64,000 nt of DNA from Nocardia rhizosphaerihabitans (GCF_014646295.1 NZ_BMNE01000002.1:1303440-1367439), one strand, 5' to 3'. Numbered from the stretch's first letter, positions 7,672 to 17,502 are shown. Made by a program: numbers and translations. Notes: a model not told the origin generated them from the letters alone.

Positions 7672-8964
7672 GTGCGAACTCGGACTCGCGTCGTGGCCTC
7701 GCTCGCTGCCGCCGGTGTGGTGGCGTTGGCAGGCTGCGGCACCGATGTGGACGACATCACGGTCGGCAGCGGAAAGGGTTGGCCCGCAGTCCATCACGAC
7801 GGCCGTAACGGTGGCGCGAGCCCGGTGACCGGCGCGGAGGCGATGTCGCTGAGCTGGTCGCGTCCGGTGGGCGGCCCGATCGCCCAGCCGTTGACGATCG
7901 GCTCCGAGGGTCAGATGTTCGTGACGACGAGCACCGGCAACTGCGCGATCTTCTCCTTCCAGATGCGCACCGGACGCAAGCGCTTCTGCAACCCGCTCGG
8001 CCCGTCGACGATCGAGGCGCCGACCGTGGTCGACAGCGTCAGCAACGTCTACGTCGGCGACGACGGCGCGGTGAACTCCTTCAACTATCTCGGTCAGCCG
8101 CGCTGGCGCACGCCGGTGGCCGGCGTGCCGGTGGCGATCCAGTTCACCGGTGACGGCAAAGTGCTGACGGTGACCCAGTCCGGTCAGGTCGACGTCCTGA
8201 GCCGCCAGACCGGCGGTCGCGAGGTGCCGACGCTGCAACTGCTCGGCGAGCCCGACTTCCTGAAACTGCCCGGCCTGACCCGCCCGGCCTCCGGCGACGG
8301 GCTCGACGACTGCCGGATCGGCGGCCCGCGCTGCGCGGTCGCCAACACCACCGCCGTCGACCCCGAATCGGGCCGGTTCTTCGTCACCGTGTGGGAGCCC
8401 GGCAAGTCCGTCGCCTCGCTGCGCGCGATGCGCTACGCCGACGGCAAGGTCGCCCAGGAGTGGAGCGCCGACATGCTGACCGGCGGCAGCGCCACCAGCC
8501 CGACGCTGTCCGGCGACGGCGCGACCGTCTACGTCGGCGACAACAGCGGCCGCCTGATCGCCGTGAACGCCGAGGACGGCAGCACCCGCTGGACCCACGC
8601 TCTGGGCTGGACCCCCAGCGGCGGCATCGCCCTGGTCGACGACCTGATCATCCCCGCGGGCGACGACGGCTACCTGATGGCCCTGCACGACCGCGGCGAC
8701 GGCGCCGAGCTCGCCTGGGAACGCAAAGACCTCGCCCTGCGCGGCACCCCCGCCCAAACCGCGGGCGGCATCGGCTACACCGTCGCCGCCATCGGCGCGG
8801 GCCTGAGCCTGATCACCTTCGACACGGCTACCGGCAACACCGTCGACTCCGACGTCCTGCCCGCCGCCACCGGCACCACCACCGGCACCTCCGTCGGACC
8901 GGAGGGTGAGGTCGTCGTCGCCACCCGCGTCGGCGAGATCTTCGCCTTCACCCCCGACGCCTGA
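7672..8964 (+). CDS. PQQ-like beta-propeller lipoprotein (Rv3035-like)
   Basis: 430 aa. The N terminus (GTG start, Arg-rich, hydrophobic, then LAGC) is a lipobox, so the mature protein is probably anchored outside the membrane by a lipidated Cys at about residue 22. The rest consists of PQQ-type propeller repeats such as VYVGDDGAVNSF and VYVGDNSGRLIAV, ending in an EIFAF strand. There is no evidence that it binds PQQ; such propellers usually act as scaffolds. It is divergent from the acetyltransferase, as its homologue is in the recalled mycobacterial order. Confidence 0.87.
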   Translation: MRTRTRVVASLAAAGVVALAGCGTDVDDITVGSGKGWPAVHHDGRNGGASPVTGAEAMSLSWSRPVGGPIAQPLTIGSEGQMFVTTSTGNCAIFSFQMRTGRKRFCNPLGPSTIEAPTVVDSVSNVYVGDDGAVNSFNYLGQPRWRTPVAGVPVAIQFTGDGKVLTVTQSGQVDVLSRQTGGREVPTLQLLGEPDFLKLPGLTRPASGDGLDDCRIGGPRCAVANTTAVDPESGRFFVTVWEPGKSVASLRAMRYADGKVAQEWSADMLTGGSATSPTLSGDGATVYVGDNSGRLIAVNAEDGSTRWTHALGWTPSGGIALVDDLIIPAGDDGYLMALHDRGDGAELAWERKDLALRGTPAQTAGGIGYTVAAIGAGLSLITFDTATGNTVDSDVLPAATGTTTGTSVGPEGEVVVATRVGEIFAFTPDA

Positions 8965-8971
8965 CCGGGTG

Positions 8972-9973
8972 TCAGTACGGGTTGGCCCGGTCCACCCAGC
9001 GCGCGTCGACCTCCGCGGCGAGATGCCGGGGGAAGGAGATGCGCGCCGGGTCGCCGTCGGCGGTGTAGCGCTGCTCCGGGTGGGCGGCCAGCCAGTCCAG
9101 CCAGTAGCCGGAGTCGAACGGGACCGCGCCCCGGCCGGACCTGATGCGTGGCACGCCGCCGGGGTCGATCGCGCCGTACGGTGCGGGCGCGGGATTCGAG
9201 CCGACCAGCATGACGGCGTCGAAGCGGTACGGGGTGCCGTCCCAGCTGCCCGCGGCGGCCAGCGTGCGATCGCGGGGGTAGACGCCCAGCGGTAAGGCCA
9301 TGGTGCGCACGGTGACTCCCGGCGCGGCCGTGGTCACCGCACGCACGTTCTGCACCAGTTCCCGTTGCACGCCGTCGGCATCCAGGCTCGCGAGATTCGC
9401 GTGATCGGCTGTGTGCGCACCGATCTCGTGGCCGTTGGCTGCCAGCCAGGGCAGCGCGCGCGGGTCGTTTCCGAAGGGCTCGTTGTTGACGTAGAAGGTG
9501 GCCACCGGCCGGAAATCCGGGTAGCGGGCGGCGAACTCGGTGAGGATGCCCGCGGCGCTGTCCGGGGCCACGGCGCCGGTGCCGGTGAAGGCGAGCTGGC
9601 TCCCGGTGGAGTCGTCGAAGGTGAGTATCACCGGATGGGTGCCCGCGGGTAGGTCGAGATCGCCGGAGATGTAGCGCGCGGCGGTCACCGGGCGGTAGCC
9701 CTCGCGGTACAGCCGTTCCAGTTCGTCCCGGAACTCCGCCGGGGTCTGGTCGTATTCACCGGCCGGGTTCGGGGTGATCTGGTGATACATCAGCACCGGG
9801 ACGAAACCCAGTTCGTTGGCGGCGATCTCGGCCGGATTCGGTGGTGCGGGTTTCGCTGTCGCCGCGGGCGGATCGGCCGGAATCGGTGCGGCTTCTGTCG
9901 CGCAGGCGGGGAGCACCGCGGTCAGCAAAAGCGCAGGGACCAGTCGGAACAACGATGTCGACCCGCCTACCAC
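8972..9973 (-). CDS. Polysaccharide deacetylase lipoprotein (NodB/CE4 family)
   Basis: About 333 aa. Extracellular CE4-type deacetylase of N-acetylated or O-acetylated glycans. It shows VPVLMYHQITP, the metal-site pair ILTFDDSTGSQ and the HxxxH motif in GAHTADHANL; a short N-terminal hydrophobic segment ends LPAC, a lipobox-like site. The start is uncertain: I chose GTG at 9973 because it puts the lipobox near residue 20, but the frame is open to 10579 and no convincing ribosome site is visible. It converges with the propeller gene seven bases away. I do not recall it in the mycobacterial backbone. Confidence 0.82.
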   Translation of the reverse strand: MVGGSTSLFRLVPALLLTAVLPACATEAAPIPADPPAATAKPAPPNPAEIAANELGFVPVLMYHQITPNPAGEYDQTPAEFRDELERLYREGYRPVTAARYISGDLDLPAGTHPVILTFDDSTGSQLAFTGTGAVAPDSAAGILTEFAARYPDFRPVATFYVNNEPFGNDPRALPWLAANGHEIGAHTADHANLASLDADGVQRELVQNVRAVTTAAPGVTVRTMALPLGVYPRDRTLAAAGSWDGTPYRFDAVMLVGSNPAPAPYGAIDPGGVPRIRSGRGAVPFDSGYWLDWLAAHPEQRYTADGDPARISFPRHLAAEVDARWVDRANPY

Positions 9974-10079
9974 CGCGGCAATGTTACGCGGGGCAGAGGT
10001 TTTCCCTCGATCTTGCGATAACCGGCTGCCCGCAGGCGGAACTGCGCGATAGTGGCGTGGCAAACGGGAGTGGAAGTGG

Positions 10080-11426
10080 GTGCGGGCGTTGGGATTGCGG
10101 ATCCAGTCGGTCGATCGGCGGCGGTGGGCGACGGTCGCCGCTGGTGTTGTTCTCGGGTTGGTCATCGTGGCTCTGGTGGCCGGATTCGCCCTGAGCAGGT
10201 CCGCCGCGGTGCCGTCGGCCGATACCGTGCCGCCGGTGCTACGGGTGACGCCACCGGATCCGGTGCGCTCGTATCGCGCGCCGATCGTGGTGCGCGGCAA
10301 CGCTGTCGACGCGGTGCGTGTGTCCATCGGCACGGACACTGTGACACCCGGTCCGGACGGTTCCTTCGAGATCTCGGTGCCGTGGGCTCCCGCCGTCGAG
10401 GTCGTCGCGGCGGACGCCGCCGGGAACCAGAGCAGCAGTGTCGTCGTGACGGCGCTCGCGCTGCCGCGTATGCGGGCGGTCCACGTCACCGCGCATGCCT
10501 GGTCGCACGAGGGGCTGCGCGAAGCCGTGCTCGATCTCGCTCGCGAAGGCCGGATCGACACCGTGCAGCTCGATGTCAAGGACGAGGACGGCGTCGTCGG
10601 CTACGACTCCCAGGTGCCGCTGGCTCGCGAATCCGGCGCTGTCGCTTCGATTTACGATGCGCAGGCCGCGCTGCGGCAATTGCACGAGCTGGGCTTGCAG
10701 GTGGTCGGGCGCATCGTCGCGTTCCGTGATCCGACAGTCGCGGCGTGGGCCTGGCACAACGGCAGGCCCGACTGGGTGGTCCAGAACCCGTCCGGGCAGC
10801 CCTATTCCAGCCACTACGGCCCGATCGCCTTCACCAATGTCGCCCATCCCGACATTCGCCGCTACAACATCGATCTGGCGGTGGAGGCGGCCCAGCTCGG
10901 TTTCGACGGCGTCATGTACGACTACGTCCGCCGCCCCGACGGCAGCCTGACCAGCATGCATTTCGCCGGACTCACCGGCACCCCCACCGACGCGGTCGCC
11001 GGCTTCCTCGCCGAGAGCCGCTACCCGGTCCACGTCGCCGGCGCCCACCTGAGCGCCGCGGTCTACGGCATCGCCTCCACCCGCCCCGACGAGATCGCCC
11101 AGGACATCCCCCGCATGGCCCGCAACGTCGACTTCGTCGCCCCCATGCTCTACCCCTCCCACTGGAACTCCGGCGAGTACGGCGTCCCCAACCCCAGCGC
11201 CCAGCCCTACGACATCATCCTCCGCTCCCTGCACGACTTCCAGACCAGCACCGCGGGCACGGGCGCGAAAGTCGTCCCGTGGCTCCAGGACTTCAGCCTC
11301 GGCATCCCCTACGGCGACGCCGAACTCCGCGCCCAGATCGACGCCACCCGAGACGCAGGCATCGACGGCTTCTTCCTCTGGAACGCCGCCACCCGCTACC
11401 ACACCGGCGGCATCCCGCCTGCCTGA
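10080..11426 (+). CDS. Membrane-anchored putative glycoside hydrolase (DUF4015 type)
   Basis: 448 aa. GTG start, then a single transmembrane anchor (about residues 18-40). A short beta domain (about 55-130) resembles an Ig-like linker with PDGSFEISVPW. The rest is a TIM-barrel-like DUF4015 domain with IDTVQLDVKDEDGVVGYDS, FDGVMYDYVRRPDG and DGFFLWNAATRYHTGG. Enzymes of this type are predicted to act on cell-envelope glycans; specificity is unknown. It is divergent from the polysaccharide deacetylase, and the two probably form an envelope-remodelling pair. Confidence 0.8.
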   Translation: MRALGLRIQSVDRRRWATVAAGVVLGLVIVALVAGFALSRSAAVPSADTVPPVLRVTPPDPVRSYRAPIVVRGNAVDAVRVSIGTDTVTPGPDGSFEISVPWAPAVEVVAADAAGNQSSSVVVTALALPRMRAVHVTAHAWSHEGLREAVLDLAREGRIDTVQLDVKDEDGVVGYDSQVPLARESGAVASIYDAQAALRQLHELGLQVVGRIVAFRDPTVAAWAWHNGRPDWVVQNPSGQPYSSHYGPIAFTNVAHPDIRRYNIDLAVEAAQLGFDGVMYDYVRRPDGSLTSMHFAGLTGTPTDAVAGFLAESRYPVHVAGAHLSAAVYGIASTRPDEIAQDIPRMARNVDFVAPMLYPSHWNSGEYGVPNPSAQPYDIILRSLHDFQTSTAGTGAKVVPWLQDFSLGIPYGDAELRAQIDATRDAGIDGFFLWNAATRYHTGGIPPA

Positions 11427-11438
11427 GACCGCCGGGGG

Positions 11439-11801
11439 TCACGCCACCCAGGCGATGGCGTCGCTCTCGTTCGAGACAGGGAAGACGCGGACTTCCGCGG
11501 GGATGAGGAAGCCGAACAGATGGACGGCTTCGCCCAGTGCTTTGTGGTCGGTGACCAGGGCGATGCGGCCCCAGGCGCTGCCCGGGATACGGATGAGTTT
11601 AAGGTCCTGCCACATCGCGTCGAGGGAGTAGCGGTCGAAGTCGGGGCCCAGGACGTAGACCAGGTTGATCGGCTGTTCGTGCTCGAGGGCCGCGTCGATC
11701 GCGGGGTCGAGGACGGTGGTGTAGTCCTCGGCGGTGACGGTTCCGGAGGCGCGCAGGCCGATGGTCGCCGCGGGCAGGTGGGGGATCTGCTGCAGGGGCA
11801 T
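11439..11801 (-). CDS. SpoIIAA/STAS-like small protein
   Basis: 120 aa. It resembles the SpoIIAA-like (STAS/SEC14-related) family: it starts with a hydrophobic strand and ASGTVTAEDYTTVLDPAIDAAL, has INLVYVLGPDFDRYS, and ends IPAEVRVFPVSNESDAIAWVA. These proteins are small cytoplasmic alpha/beta domains; no enzymatic role is known to me. It converges with the DUF4015-type gene (12 bases) and lies 126 bases downstream of the glucosyltransferase start-to-stop run on the same strand. Confidence 0.75.
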   Translation of the reverse strand: MPLQQIPHLPAATIGLRASGTVTAEDYTTVLDPAIDAALEHEQPINLVYVLGPDFDRYSLDAMWQDLKLIRIPGSAWGRIALVTDHKALGEAVHLFGFLIPAEVRVFPVSNESDAIAWVA

Positions 11802-11927
11802 GGCGGGGCTCCTTCGTCGTGGTGGTCGGCACCAGTGACGGTAGAGCCGGGTGGTCGCCTCGGCGTCATGCGTTGCGGGTGAAGTCGAGCTCGGCGCGCG
11901 ACCTGTCGGTGGTCGCGCGTCGAGAAG

Positions 11928-13181
11928 CTACTTCGGATCGCGCTCCGGCAGCGGCCGTTCCACGATGTCGGGGCGGCCGAGCGAGGTCCGCACGCGGCGT
12001 TTGGCGGCCGAGTAGACCTGCGCGGTCTCCGCGGCGACCACGTCCCAGGCGAAGTCGGCGGTGAGGCGTTCGCGGGCGTTGTAGGCGCGGTCCTGGGCGG
12101 TCGCGGGGTCGTCGAGGACGGCGCGGGCCGCGTCGACGATGCCGTCCACGTCGGCCGGTTCGAAGGAGGCGCCGGTGACGCCGTCGATGACGGCCTCGCC
12201 GAGCCCACCCGCGGTGGAGGCGATCAGCGGGACACCGGCGGCGGCGGCTTCCAGCGCCACGATGCCGAACGGCTCGTACCGGCTCGGCAGCACGATGGCG
12301 TCCGCGCCGTGCAGCCAGCCGAGCAGTTCCTCGTGTCCGAGACTGCCGACGAAGTGCACGGCCCGCGCGACGCGATGCACACGGGCGCGTTCACGCAGCC
12401 AGTCGAACTGGGTGCCCACACCGGCCACCGTCAAGGTGGTCCCGGGGTGCGCGCGGCGGATGCGGGGGAGCGCCGCGATCGCGTCCTGCACGCCCTTCTC
12501 GTACTCGAGCCTGCCCACATACAGCAGCTTGGGCGGCCCGGAGCGCGGTGCGCGCGGACGGAAGGTCCACGCGCCCACGTCGATTCCGTTGCGGATCACC
12601 GTGATCGGCGAGAGCTCGGGCCCGTAGAGCCGCTCCACCTCGTCCTGCATGGACGTCGAGCAGGTGATGAGCTGATCGGCCTCGTTGGTCAGCCACCACT
12701 CGACCGAGTGCACCTGCTTGTTGACCCGCCCCGACACCCAGCCGCTGTGGCGACCGGCCTCGGTGGCGTGGATGGTCGCCACCAGCGGCACGTCGTAGTA
12801 CTCGGCCAGCGCGATCGACGGGTGCGCCACGAGCCAGTCGTGCGCGTGCACCACATCCGGCGTCCAGCCCTCGCCGACCCCGGGCTTGCCCAGCGCCACA
12901 CCGGCGCGGACCATCGCGTGCCCCATCGCCAGCGTCCAGGCGAGCATGTCCTCGCCGAAGTCGAAGCACGGCGGGTCCTCGGCCACCGCGACGACGAGCA
13001 CACCGTCGGCGATGTAGGAGTGCGTGGGGTGGGTGATCGAGTCGGTACCCGTCGGCCTGCGCGCCAGCACAACGACCTCGTGACCGGCCGCGGCCAGCTC
13101 AACGGCCAGGTGATGGACGTGCCGACCGAGCCCGCCGACCACGACCGGCGGGTACTCCCACGACACCATCAAAATCTTCAT
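11928..13181 (-). CDS. GT4 alpha-glucosyltransferase (Rv3032-like)
   Basis: 417 aa. GT-B retaining glycosyltransferase: N-terminal MKILMVSWEYPPVVVGGLG nucleotide-fold start, KLLYVGRLEYEKGVQD at the donor domain and the conserved LPSRYEPFGIVALE motif near residue 310. The mycobacterial homologue elongates alpha-1,4-glucan in methylglucose lipopolysaccharide and glycogen-like glucan; that role is inferred here by synteny. The start codon overlaps the stop of the GH57 gene in an ATGA, so the two are coupled and act on the same glucan. Confidence 0.92.
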   Translation of the reverse strand: MKILMVSWEYPPVVVGGLGRHVHHLAVELAAAGHEVVVLARRPTGTDSITHPTHSYIADGVLVVAVAEDPPCFDFGEDMLAWTLAMGHAMVRAGVALGKPGVGEGWTPDVVHAHDWLVAHPSIALAEYYDVPLVATIHATEAGRHSGWVSGRVNKQVHSVEWWLTNEADQLITCSTSMQDEVERLYGPELSPITVIRNGIDVGAWTFRPRAPRSGPPKLLYVGRLEYEKGVQDAIAALPRIRRAHPGTTLTVAGVGTQFDWLRERARVHRVARAVHFVGSLGHEELLGWLHGADAIVLPSRYEPFGIVALEAAAAGVPLIASTAGGLGEAVIDGVTGASFEPADVDGIVDAARAVLDDPATAQDRAYNARERLTADFAWDVVAAETAQVYSAAKRRVRTSLGRPDIVERPLPERDPK

Positions 13182-14734
13182 GCGAATCCTTCAGCGGCGG
13201 CCGACGGGACAGCGGTCGGCAACCGCCGTGCGTCCAGACCTGGGAAGAATCCGTCGGCCGCGTTCCATCCTGCCGCGAGACGGGCCGCTTTGGCGAACTG
13301 GCCGGCCCCGATGGCCTCGGCGAGTTCGCGCACCGCGTGCGCGTGCTCGTGGGCCCGATCGCGGGCGTAACCCGCCGCGGAGTCCTTGCTGACCATGAAC
13401 GCCCAGTCGCTGGAGACGGTCAGAATGGCCTCGCGCAGCAACTGGTCGGCGACCGGATCACGCAGCGAAGCGTCGCGGCGGACCTTGTCGAGGGTGTCCA
13501 GCGCCAGCCGGACGACGTCGGCATTGAGCTCGACGAGGTCGGCGACCTGGTCGCCCGCCCACACCCGCCAGTCCTTGCCCGAACCCCACGACGAGTCGTT
13601 GAGCTGCACAGGTTCGCCGACATACCCGTTGTCGCGGGCGTCGGCGAGGGTTCCGACGTTGACGCCCGCTTCGGGCAGGGCGCGCAGCACCTGCTCGAGC
13701 CACTCGGGGCCCTCGTGCCACCAGTGGCCGAACAGTTCGGTGTCGAAGGCGGCCACCACGAGGGCTGGTCGGCCGATCCGCTCGGACTCCTCGATCAGCC
13801 TGCTGCGCACGGTCTCGACGAAGTCGGCGACATCGCGCGTGATGGCGCCCGCGGCGAGTTCGGGATCGTAAGGGGCCTTGTCAGGACCGGCGACGGTTTT
13901 GCCGGTCACCCGCGACGGCTTGAGACCCGTCGCGTGGTCGTAGTGGTGGAAATCGCGGTAGGCGCTCTGCCCCGGGTAGCCCTGTTTCGGCGACCAGACC
14001 CGGTAGCTCACCTGGAGATCGCGGCCGAACGCGAGCACATCGGAGTCGCGGACGGGCCTGCCGAGGGTGGTATCGCCCCGCAGCGAGGGCCCGTCGACCA
14101 TGAAATGCGTCACACCGGCGGCGTCGTAGTTCCGCTCCATGCCGGGGGTGTAGCCGCACTCGGGCGCCCAGATACCGGTGGGCGTCGTGCCCCAGCGCAG
14201 TCGTGCGTCGGCCAGGCCCTCGGTGAGCTGGAACTGGCGCAGTCGCTCGTCGAGCAGCGGCTGGAACGGATGGGCCAGCGGACCGCCGAGCAGCTCGATC
14301 GCGTCGGCGTCGATGAGCGAGCGCCACACGGGCGCGCTGCCGTGCCGCCAGTCGCGCTCGAATTCGGCCAAAGCCGTTGCGGCGAGCCGATGTTCGTGAC
14401 GGCCCAGCGCCACATTGCCCGACATCGACGCCTCGTCGGCGCGCAACTGCCAGTTGCCCAGCCAGTGGTGCATGCCCGCCAGGCAGTGCGGATCGTCGAG
14501 CTGAGCGGCCAGCACCGGGGTGATGCCCAGGCTCAGCAGACGCGTACGGCCTTCGGCCGCAAGGTTTTTCAGTACCCGCACCACGGGCAGGTAGGAGGCG
14601 GCCCAGGACTGGTAGAGCCATTCCTCGCCGACCGGCCAGCGTCCGTGATGGGCCAGCCAGGGCAGGTGGGAGTGCAGAACGAGCGTGAACTGGCCCGGCA
14701 CGGAGCCGGACCGGGCGGAGCGAGAATCGGTCAA
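13178..14734 (-). CDS. GH57 1,4-alpha-glucan branching enzyme (Rv3031-like)
   Basis: 518 aa. GH57 family: FTLVLHSHLPWLAHHG at the N terminus, the nucleophile region GIWAPECGYTPG and the acid region VVAAFDTELFGHWWHEG, followed by an alpha-helical C-terminal domain. It would introduce alpha-1,6 branches into the glucan made by the neighbouring glucosyltransferase. The start is TTG at 14734, overlapping the TGA of the upstream methyltransferase by four bases. It is the middle gene of a three-gene minus-strand operon. Confidence 0.92.
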   Translation of the reverse strand: MTDSRSARSGSVPGQFTLVLHSHLPWLAHHGRWPVGEEWLYQSWAASYLPVVRVLKNLAAEGRTRLLSLGITPVLAAQLDDPHCLAGMHHWLGNWQLRADEASMSGNVALGRHEHRLAATALAEFERDWRHGSAPVWRSLIDADAIELLGGPLAHPFQPLLDERLRQFQLTEGLADARLRWGTTPTGIWAPECGYTPGMERNYDAAGVTHFMVDGPSLRGDTTLGRPVRDSDVLAFGRDLQVSYRVWSPKQGYPGQSAYRDFHHYDHATGLKPSRVTGKTVAGPDKAPYDPELAAGAITRDVADFVETVRSRLIEESERIGRPALVVAAFDTELFGHWWHEGPEWLEQVLRALPEAGVNVGTLADARDNGYVGEPVQLNDSSWGSGKDWRVWAGDQVADLVELNADVVRLALDTLDKVRRDASLRDPVADQLLREAILTVSSDWAFMVSKDSAAGYARDRAHEHAHAVRELAEAIGAGQFAKAARLAAGWNAADGFFPGLDARRLPTAVPSAAAEGFA

Positions 14735-15534
14735 GGCCGTGCCTTTGCGGCGCTTGCCTTTTCGGCGATCGCGACCAGGTCCAGGCTCGCGTCGATATCG
14801 CCCGCGCGCAGCTCGAAGTCATCGATGGTGACGGCGGCGACGTCGGCGGTCAGGTCGGCGGGCCACGGCTCACCGGCCAGCGCGCGCTCGATCTGGGCGT
14901 CGATGAACGACCCACCGTGCTTGGCGTCCAACGCTTTCAGGCTCGCGCCGTGGTGCACGCCGAGCATTTCGGTGACCGTGAAACCGGCCTCGACCAGCAG
15001 TTCGGTCAGCTCGGCTGCGTTGAGCTCGCGGGTGTGGAACGGGTTGAGCGGGGTATCGCGACCGGGGGAGAAGGTGATCCGGTTCGGCGTGCTGATCAGC
15101 AGCTGCCCGCCGGGACGCAGCACGCGCAGGCACTCGCGCAGGAACTGCGCCTGGTCCCACAGATGCTCGATGACCTGGAAATTCACGACGACATCGACGG
15201 ATTCGTCCTCGAGCGGCAGCTCGGCGAGATTGCCCTGGATCATCTCGACGCGCGGGTAGCGCGCGCGCACGTGCGCGACGGCGCCCTCGTCGTAGTCGAC
15301 ACCCACGACACGCGCGGCCACGCCGGCGATCATGTCGGCGCCGTAGCCCTCGCCCGAACCCGCCTCGAGCACGGTCTTGCCGGTGCAACGGTCGAGCAGC
15401 CGGGCGTAGGCGATCTCGTGCCGACGGAACCAGTAGTTCTCCTCGGCGATGCCGGGCACGGTCCGCTCACCGGTCAACGGCAGTGGTTCATGTGTGGCGG
15501 CCACGGGTGCGGCAGGGATCACAGCCTCGCTCAT
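14731..15534 (-). CDS. SAM-dependent methyltransferase (Rv3030-like)
   Basis: 267 aa. Class I methyltransferase with motif I VLEAGSGEGYGADMI, VVNFQVIEHLWDQ and LRPGGQLLISTPNRI. The N terminus has TGERTVPGIAEENYWFRRHEI, typical of this subgroup. I took the ATG at 15534 (GGAGAA just upstream) over the longer frame to 15615. It is the first gene of the methyltransferase/GH57/GT4 operon, so a polysaccharide-methylating role in methylglucose lipopolysaccharide synthesis is plausible, though the methylated position cannot be deduced. Confidence 0.88.
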   Translation of the reverse strand: MSEAVIPAAPVAATHEPLPLTGERTVPGIAEENYWFRRHEIAYARLLDRCTGKTVLEAGSGEGYGADMIAGVAARVVGVDYDEGAVAHVRARYPRVEMIQGNLAELPLEDESVDVVVNFQVIEHLWDQAQFLRECLRVLRPGGQLLISTPNRITFSPGRDTPLNPFHTRELNAAELTELLVEAGFTVTEMLGVHHGASLKALDAKHGGSFIDAQIERALAGEPWPADLTADVAAVTIDDFELRAGDIDASLDLVAIAEKASAAKARP

Positions 15535-15581
15535 TTCTCCGACGTTACTGGTACCGCCGGTTCCCACAGGACTCAGGGATC

Positions 15582-15622
15582 GGTTCCGAACCCCTTGTGC
15601 ATGTAGGTTACCCACGGGTAAC
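15582..15622. promoter_or_regulatory. Two palindromes between the glucan operon and etfBA
   Basis: The divergent intergenic region carries GTTACCC-AC-GGGTAAC (15607-15622, perfect 7-bp arms) and GGTTC-C-GAACC (15582-15592). Their position between divergent starts, about 100 bases before etfB, fits regulator-binding sites controlling either or both directions. The cognate regulator is not identified. Confidence 0.5.
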
Positions 15623-15723
15623 TTAGCGTAGGGTAGTGTTCCGCTCTGAGCTACTCACGGACGTACGGCCCAGCTCGTGCGGCCACCACACACGTGTACC
15701 CAGAAGGAGGTCGACGAAGACCG

Positions 15724-16509
15724 ATGCCGAACATCGTCGTACTCATCAAGCAGGTCCCCGACACCTGGTCCGAGCGCAAGCTGACCGATGGTGACTACAC
15801 CCTCGACCGCGAGGCCGCCGACGCCGTCCTCGACGAGATCAACGAGCGCGCCGTCGAGGAAGCGCTGCTGATCAAGGAGGCCCAGGGCGGCGAGGTCACC
15901 GTGCTGGCCGCCGGTCCGGATCGCGCCACCGAGGCCATCCGCAAGGCGCTGTCCATGGGTGCCGACAAGGCCATCCACATCAACGACCCGGCGATCCACG
16001 GCTCCGACGCCGTGCAGACCGCGTGGGTGCTGGCCGGTGCGCTGGGCCAGGTCGAGGGCGTCGAGCTGGTCATCGCCGGCAACGAGGCCACCGACGGTCG
16101 CGCGGGCGCCGTGCCGGCGATCATCGCCGAGTACCTGGGCATCCCGCAGCTGACGCACCTGCGCAAGCTGACCGTCGACGGCGACAAGATCACCGGCGAG
16201 CGCGAGACCGACGAGGGTGTCTTCAAGCTCGAGGCGTCCCTGCCCGCCATCGTCTCGGTCACCGAGAAGATCAACGAGCCGCGCTTCCCGTCCTTCAAGG
16301 GCATCATGGCCGCGAAGAAGAAGGAAGTTCAGGTCTTCACCCTGGCCGATCTGGGCATCGACCCGTCGACCGTCGGTGTCGCCAACGCCGGCACCCAGGT
16401 CACCGGCTCCACCCCGAAGCCCGCCCGCACCGCGGGCGAGAAGATCGCGGACGAGGGTGAGGGCGGCAACCAGATCGCCACCTACCTCATCGGTCAGAAG
16501 ATCATCTGA
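15724..16509 (+). CDS. etfB: Electron transfer flavoprotein beta subunit
   Basis: 261 aa, standard EtfB/FixA length. MPNIVVLIKQVPDT at the N terminus, VTVLAAGPDRATEAIRKALSMGADKAIHI and ELVIAGNEATDGRAGAVP, which are ETF-beta hallmarks. It transfers electrons from acyl-CoA dehydrogenases and other flavoprotein dehydrogenases to ETF-quinone oxidoreductase. The ATG at 15724 is used; AAGGAGG lies some 13 bases upstream, a little far. It is followed after 36 bases by etfA. Its many potential partners in this window include the FadE5-like dehydrogenase at the right edge. Confidence 0.96.
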   Translation: MPNIVVLIKQVPDTWSERKLTDGDYTLDREAADAVLDEINERAVEEALLIKEAQGGEVTVLAAGPDRATEAIRKALSMGADKAIHINDPAIHGSDAVQTAWVLAGALGQVEGVELVIAGNEATDGRAGAVPAIIAEYLGIPQLTHLRKLTVDGDKITGERETDEGVFKLEASLPAIVSVTEKINEPRFPSFKGIMAAKKKEVQVFTLADLGIDPSTVGVANAGTQVTGSTPKPARTAGEKIADEGEGGNQIATYLIGQKII

Positions 16510-16545
16510 TCCGGCCCCGTCCGAGACTTCGAAGGAGAAAGAACA

Positions 16546-17502
16546 ATGGCTGAAGTACTTGTGCTCATCGAGCACGCCGACGGTGCCGTGAAGAAGGTCA
16601 GCACCGAACTGCTCACCGCCGCCCGCACCCTGGGCGAGCCCGCCGCCGTCGTCACCGGCCCGGCCGGTACCGCCGAGAAGCTGGCCTCCGCGCTGGCCGC
16701 CGCCGGCGCCGAGAAGATCTACGTCGCCGAGTCCGACGACGTCGACGGCTTCCTGGTCACCCCGAAGGTCGACGTGCTCGCCGGTCTGGTCGAGTCCGCC
16801 TCGCCCGCCGCCGTGCTGGTCGCCGCCACCGCCGAGGGCAAGGAGGTGTCGGGCCGCCTCGCCGCGCGCATCGGCTCCGGTCTGCTCGTCGACGTCATCG
16901 GCGTGAACGCCGACGGCTCGGCCGTGCACTCCATCTTCGGTGGCGCGTACACCGTGGACGCCAAGGCCACCGGCGACGTGCCGGTGATCTCGATCCGCCC
17001 CGGCGCCATCGAGACGGTCGCGCAGGCCGGTGCAGGCGAGCAGGTCGTCGTCGAGGTTCCGGCCCAGGAAGACGGCGTCGTCAAGGTCGTCTCGCGTGAG
17101 CCGATCGTCGGTGGCGACCGTCCGGAGCTGACCGAGGCGAGCATCGTCGTCTCCGGTGGCCGTGGTGTCGGTTCCGCCGACAACTTCGCGGTCGTCGAGG
17201 CGCTGGCCGACTCGCTCGGTGCCGCCGTCGGCGCCTCGCGTGCCGCCGTCGACTCGGGCTACTACCCGGGCCAGTTCCAGGTCGGTCAGACCGGTAAGAC
17301 GGTCTCCCCGCAGCTCTACATCGCCCTCGGCATCTCCGGCGCCATCCAGCACCGCGCCGGCATGCAGACCTCGAAGACCATCGTCGCGGTCAACAAGGAC
17401 GAAGAGGCTCCCATCTTCGAGATCGCCGACTACGGCATCGTGGGCGACCTGTTCAACGTCGCCCCGCAGCTGACCGAGGCCGTGAAGTCCCACAAGGGAT
17501 AA
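16546..17502 (+). CDS. etfA: Electron transfer flavoprotein alpha subunit
   Basis: 318 aa, full-length EtfA/FixB. N-terminal [17 protein letters not shown], the FAD-binding C-terminal domain with [45 protein letters not shown] and the ending [34 protein letters not shown] is well placed before the ATG. It forms the heterodimer with the upstream EtfB; a strong hairpin follows, so the pair is probably a two-gene operon. Confidence 0.97.
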   Translation: MAEVLVLIEHADGAVKKVSTELLTAARTLGEPAAVVTGPAGTAEKLASALAAAGAEKIYVAESDDVDGFLVTPKVDVLAGLVESASPAAVLVAATAEGKEVSGRLAARIGSGLLVDVIGVNADGSAVHSIFGGAYTVDAKATGDVPVISIRPGAIETVAQAGAGEQVVVEVPAQEDGVVKVVSREPIVGGDRPELTEASIVVSGGRGVGSADNFAVVEALADSLGAAVGASRAAVDSGYYPGQFQVGQTGKTVSPQLYIALGISGAIQHRAGMQTSKTIVAVNKDEEAPIFEIADYGIVGDLFNVAPQLTEAVKSHKG

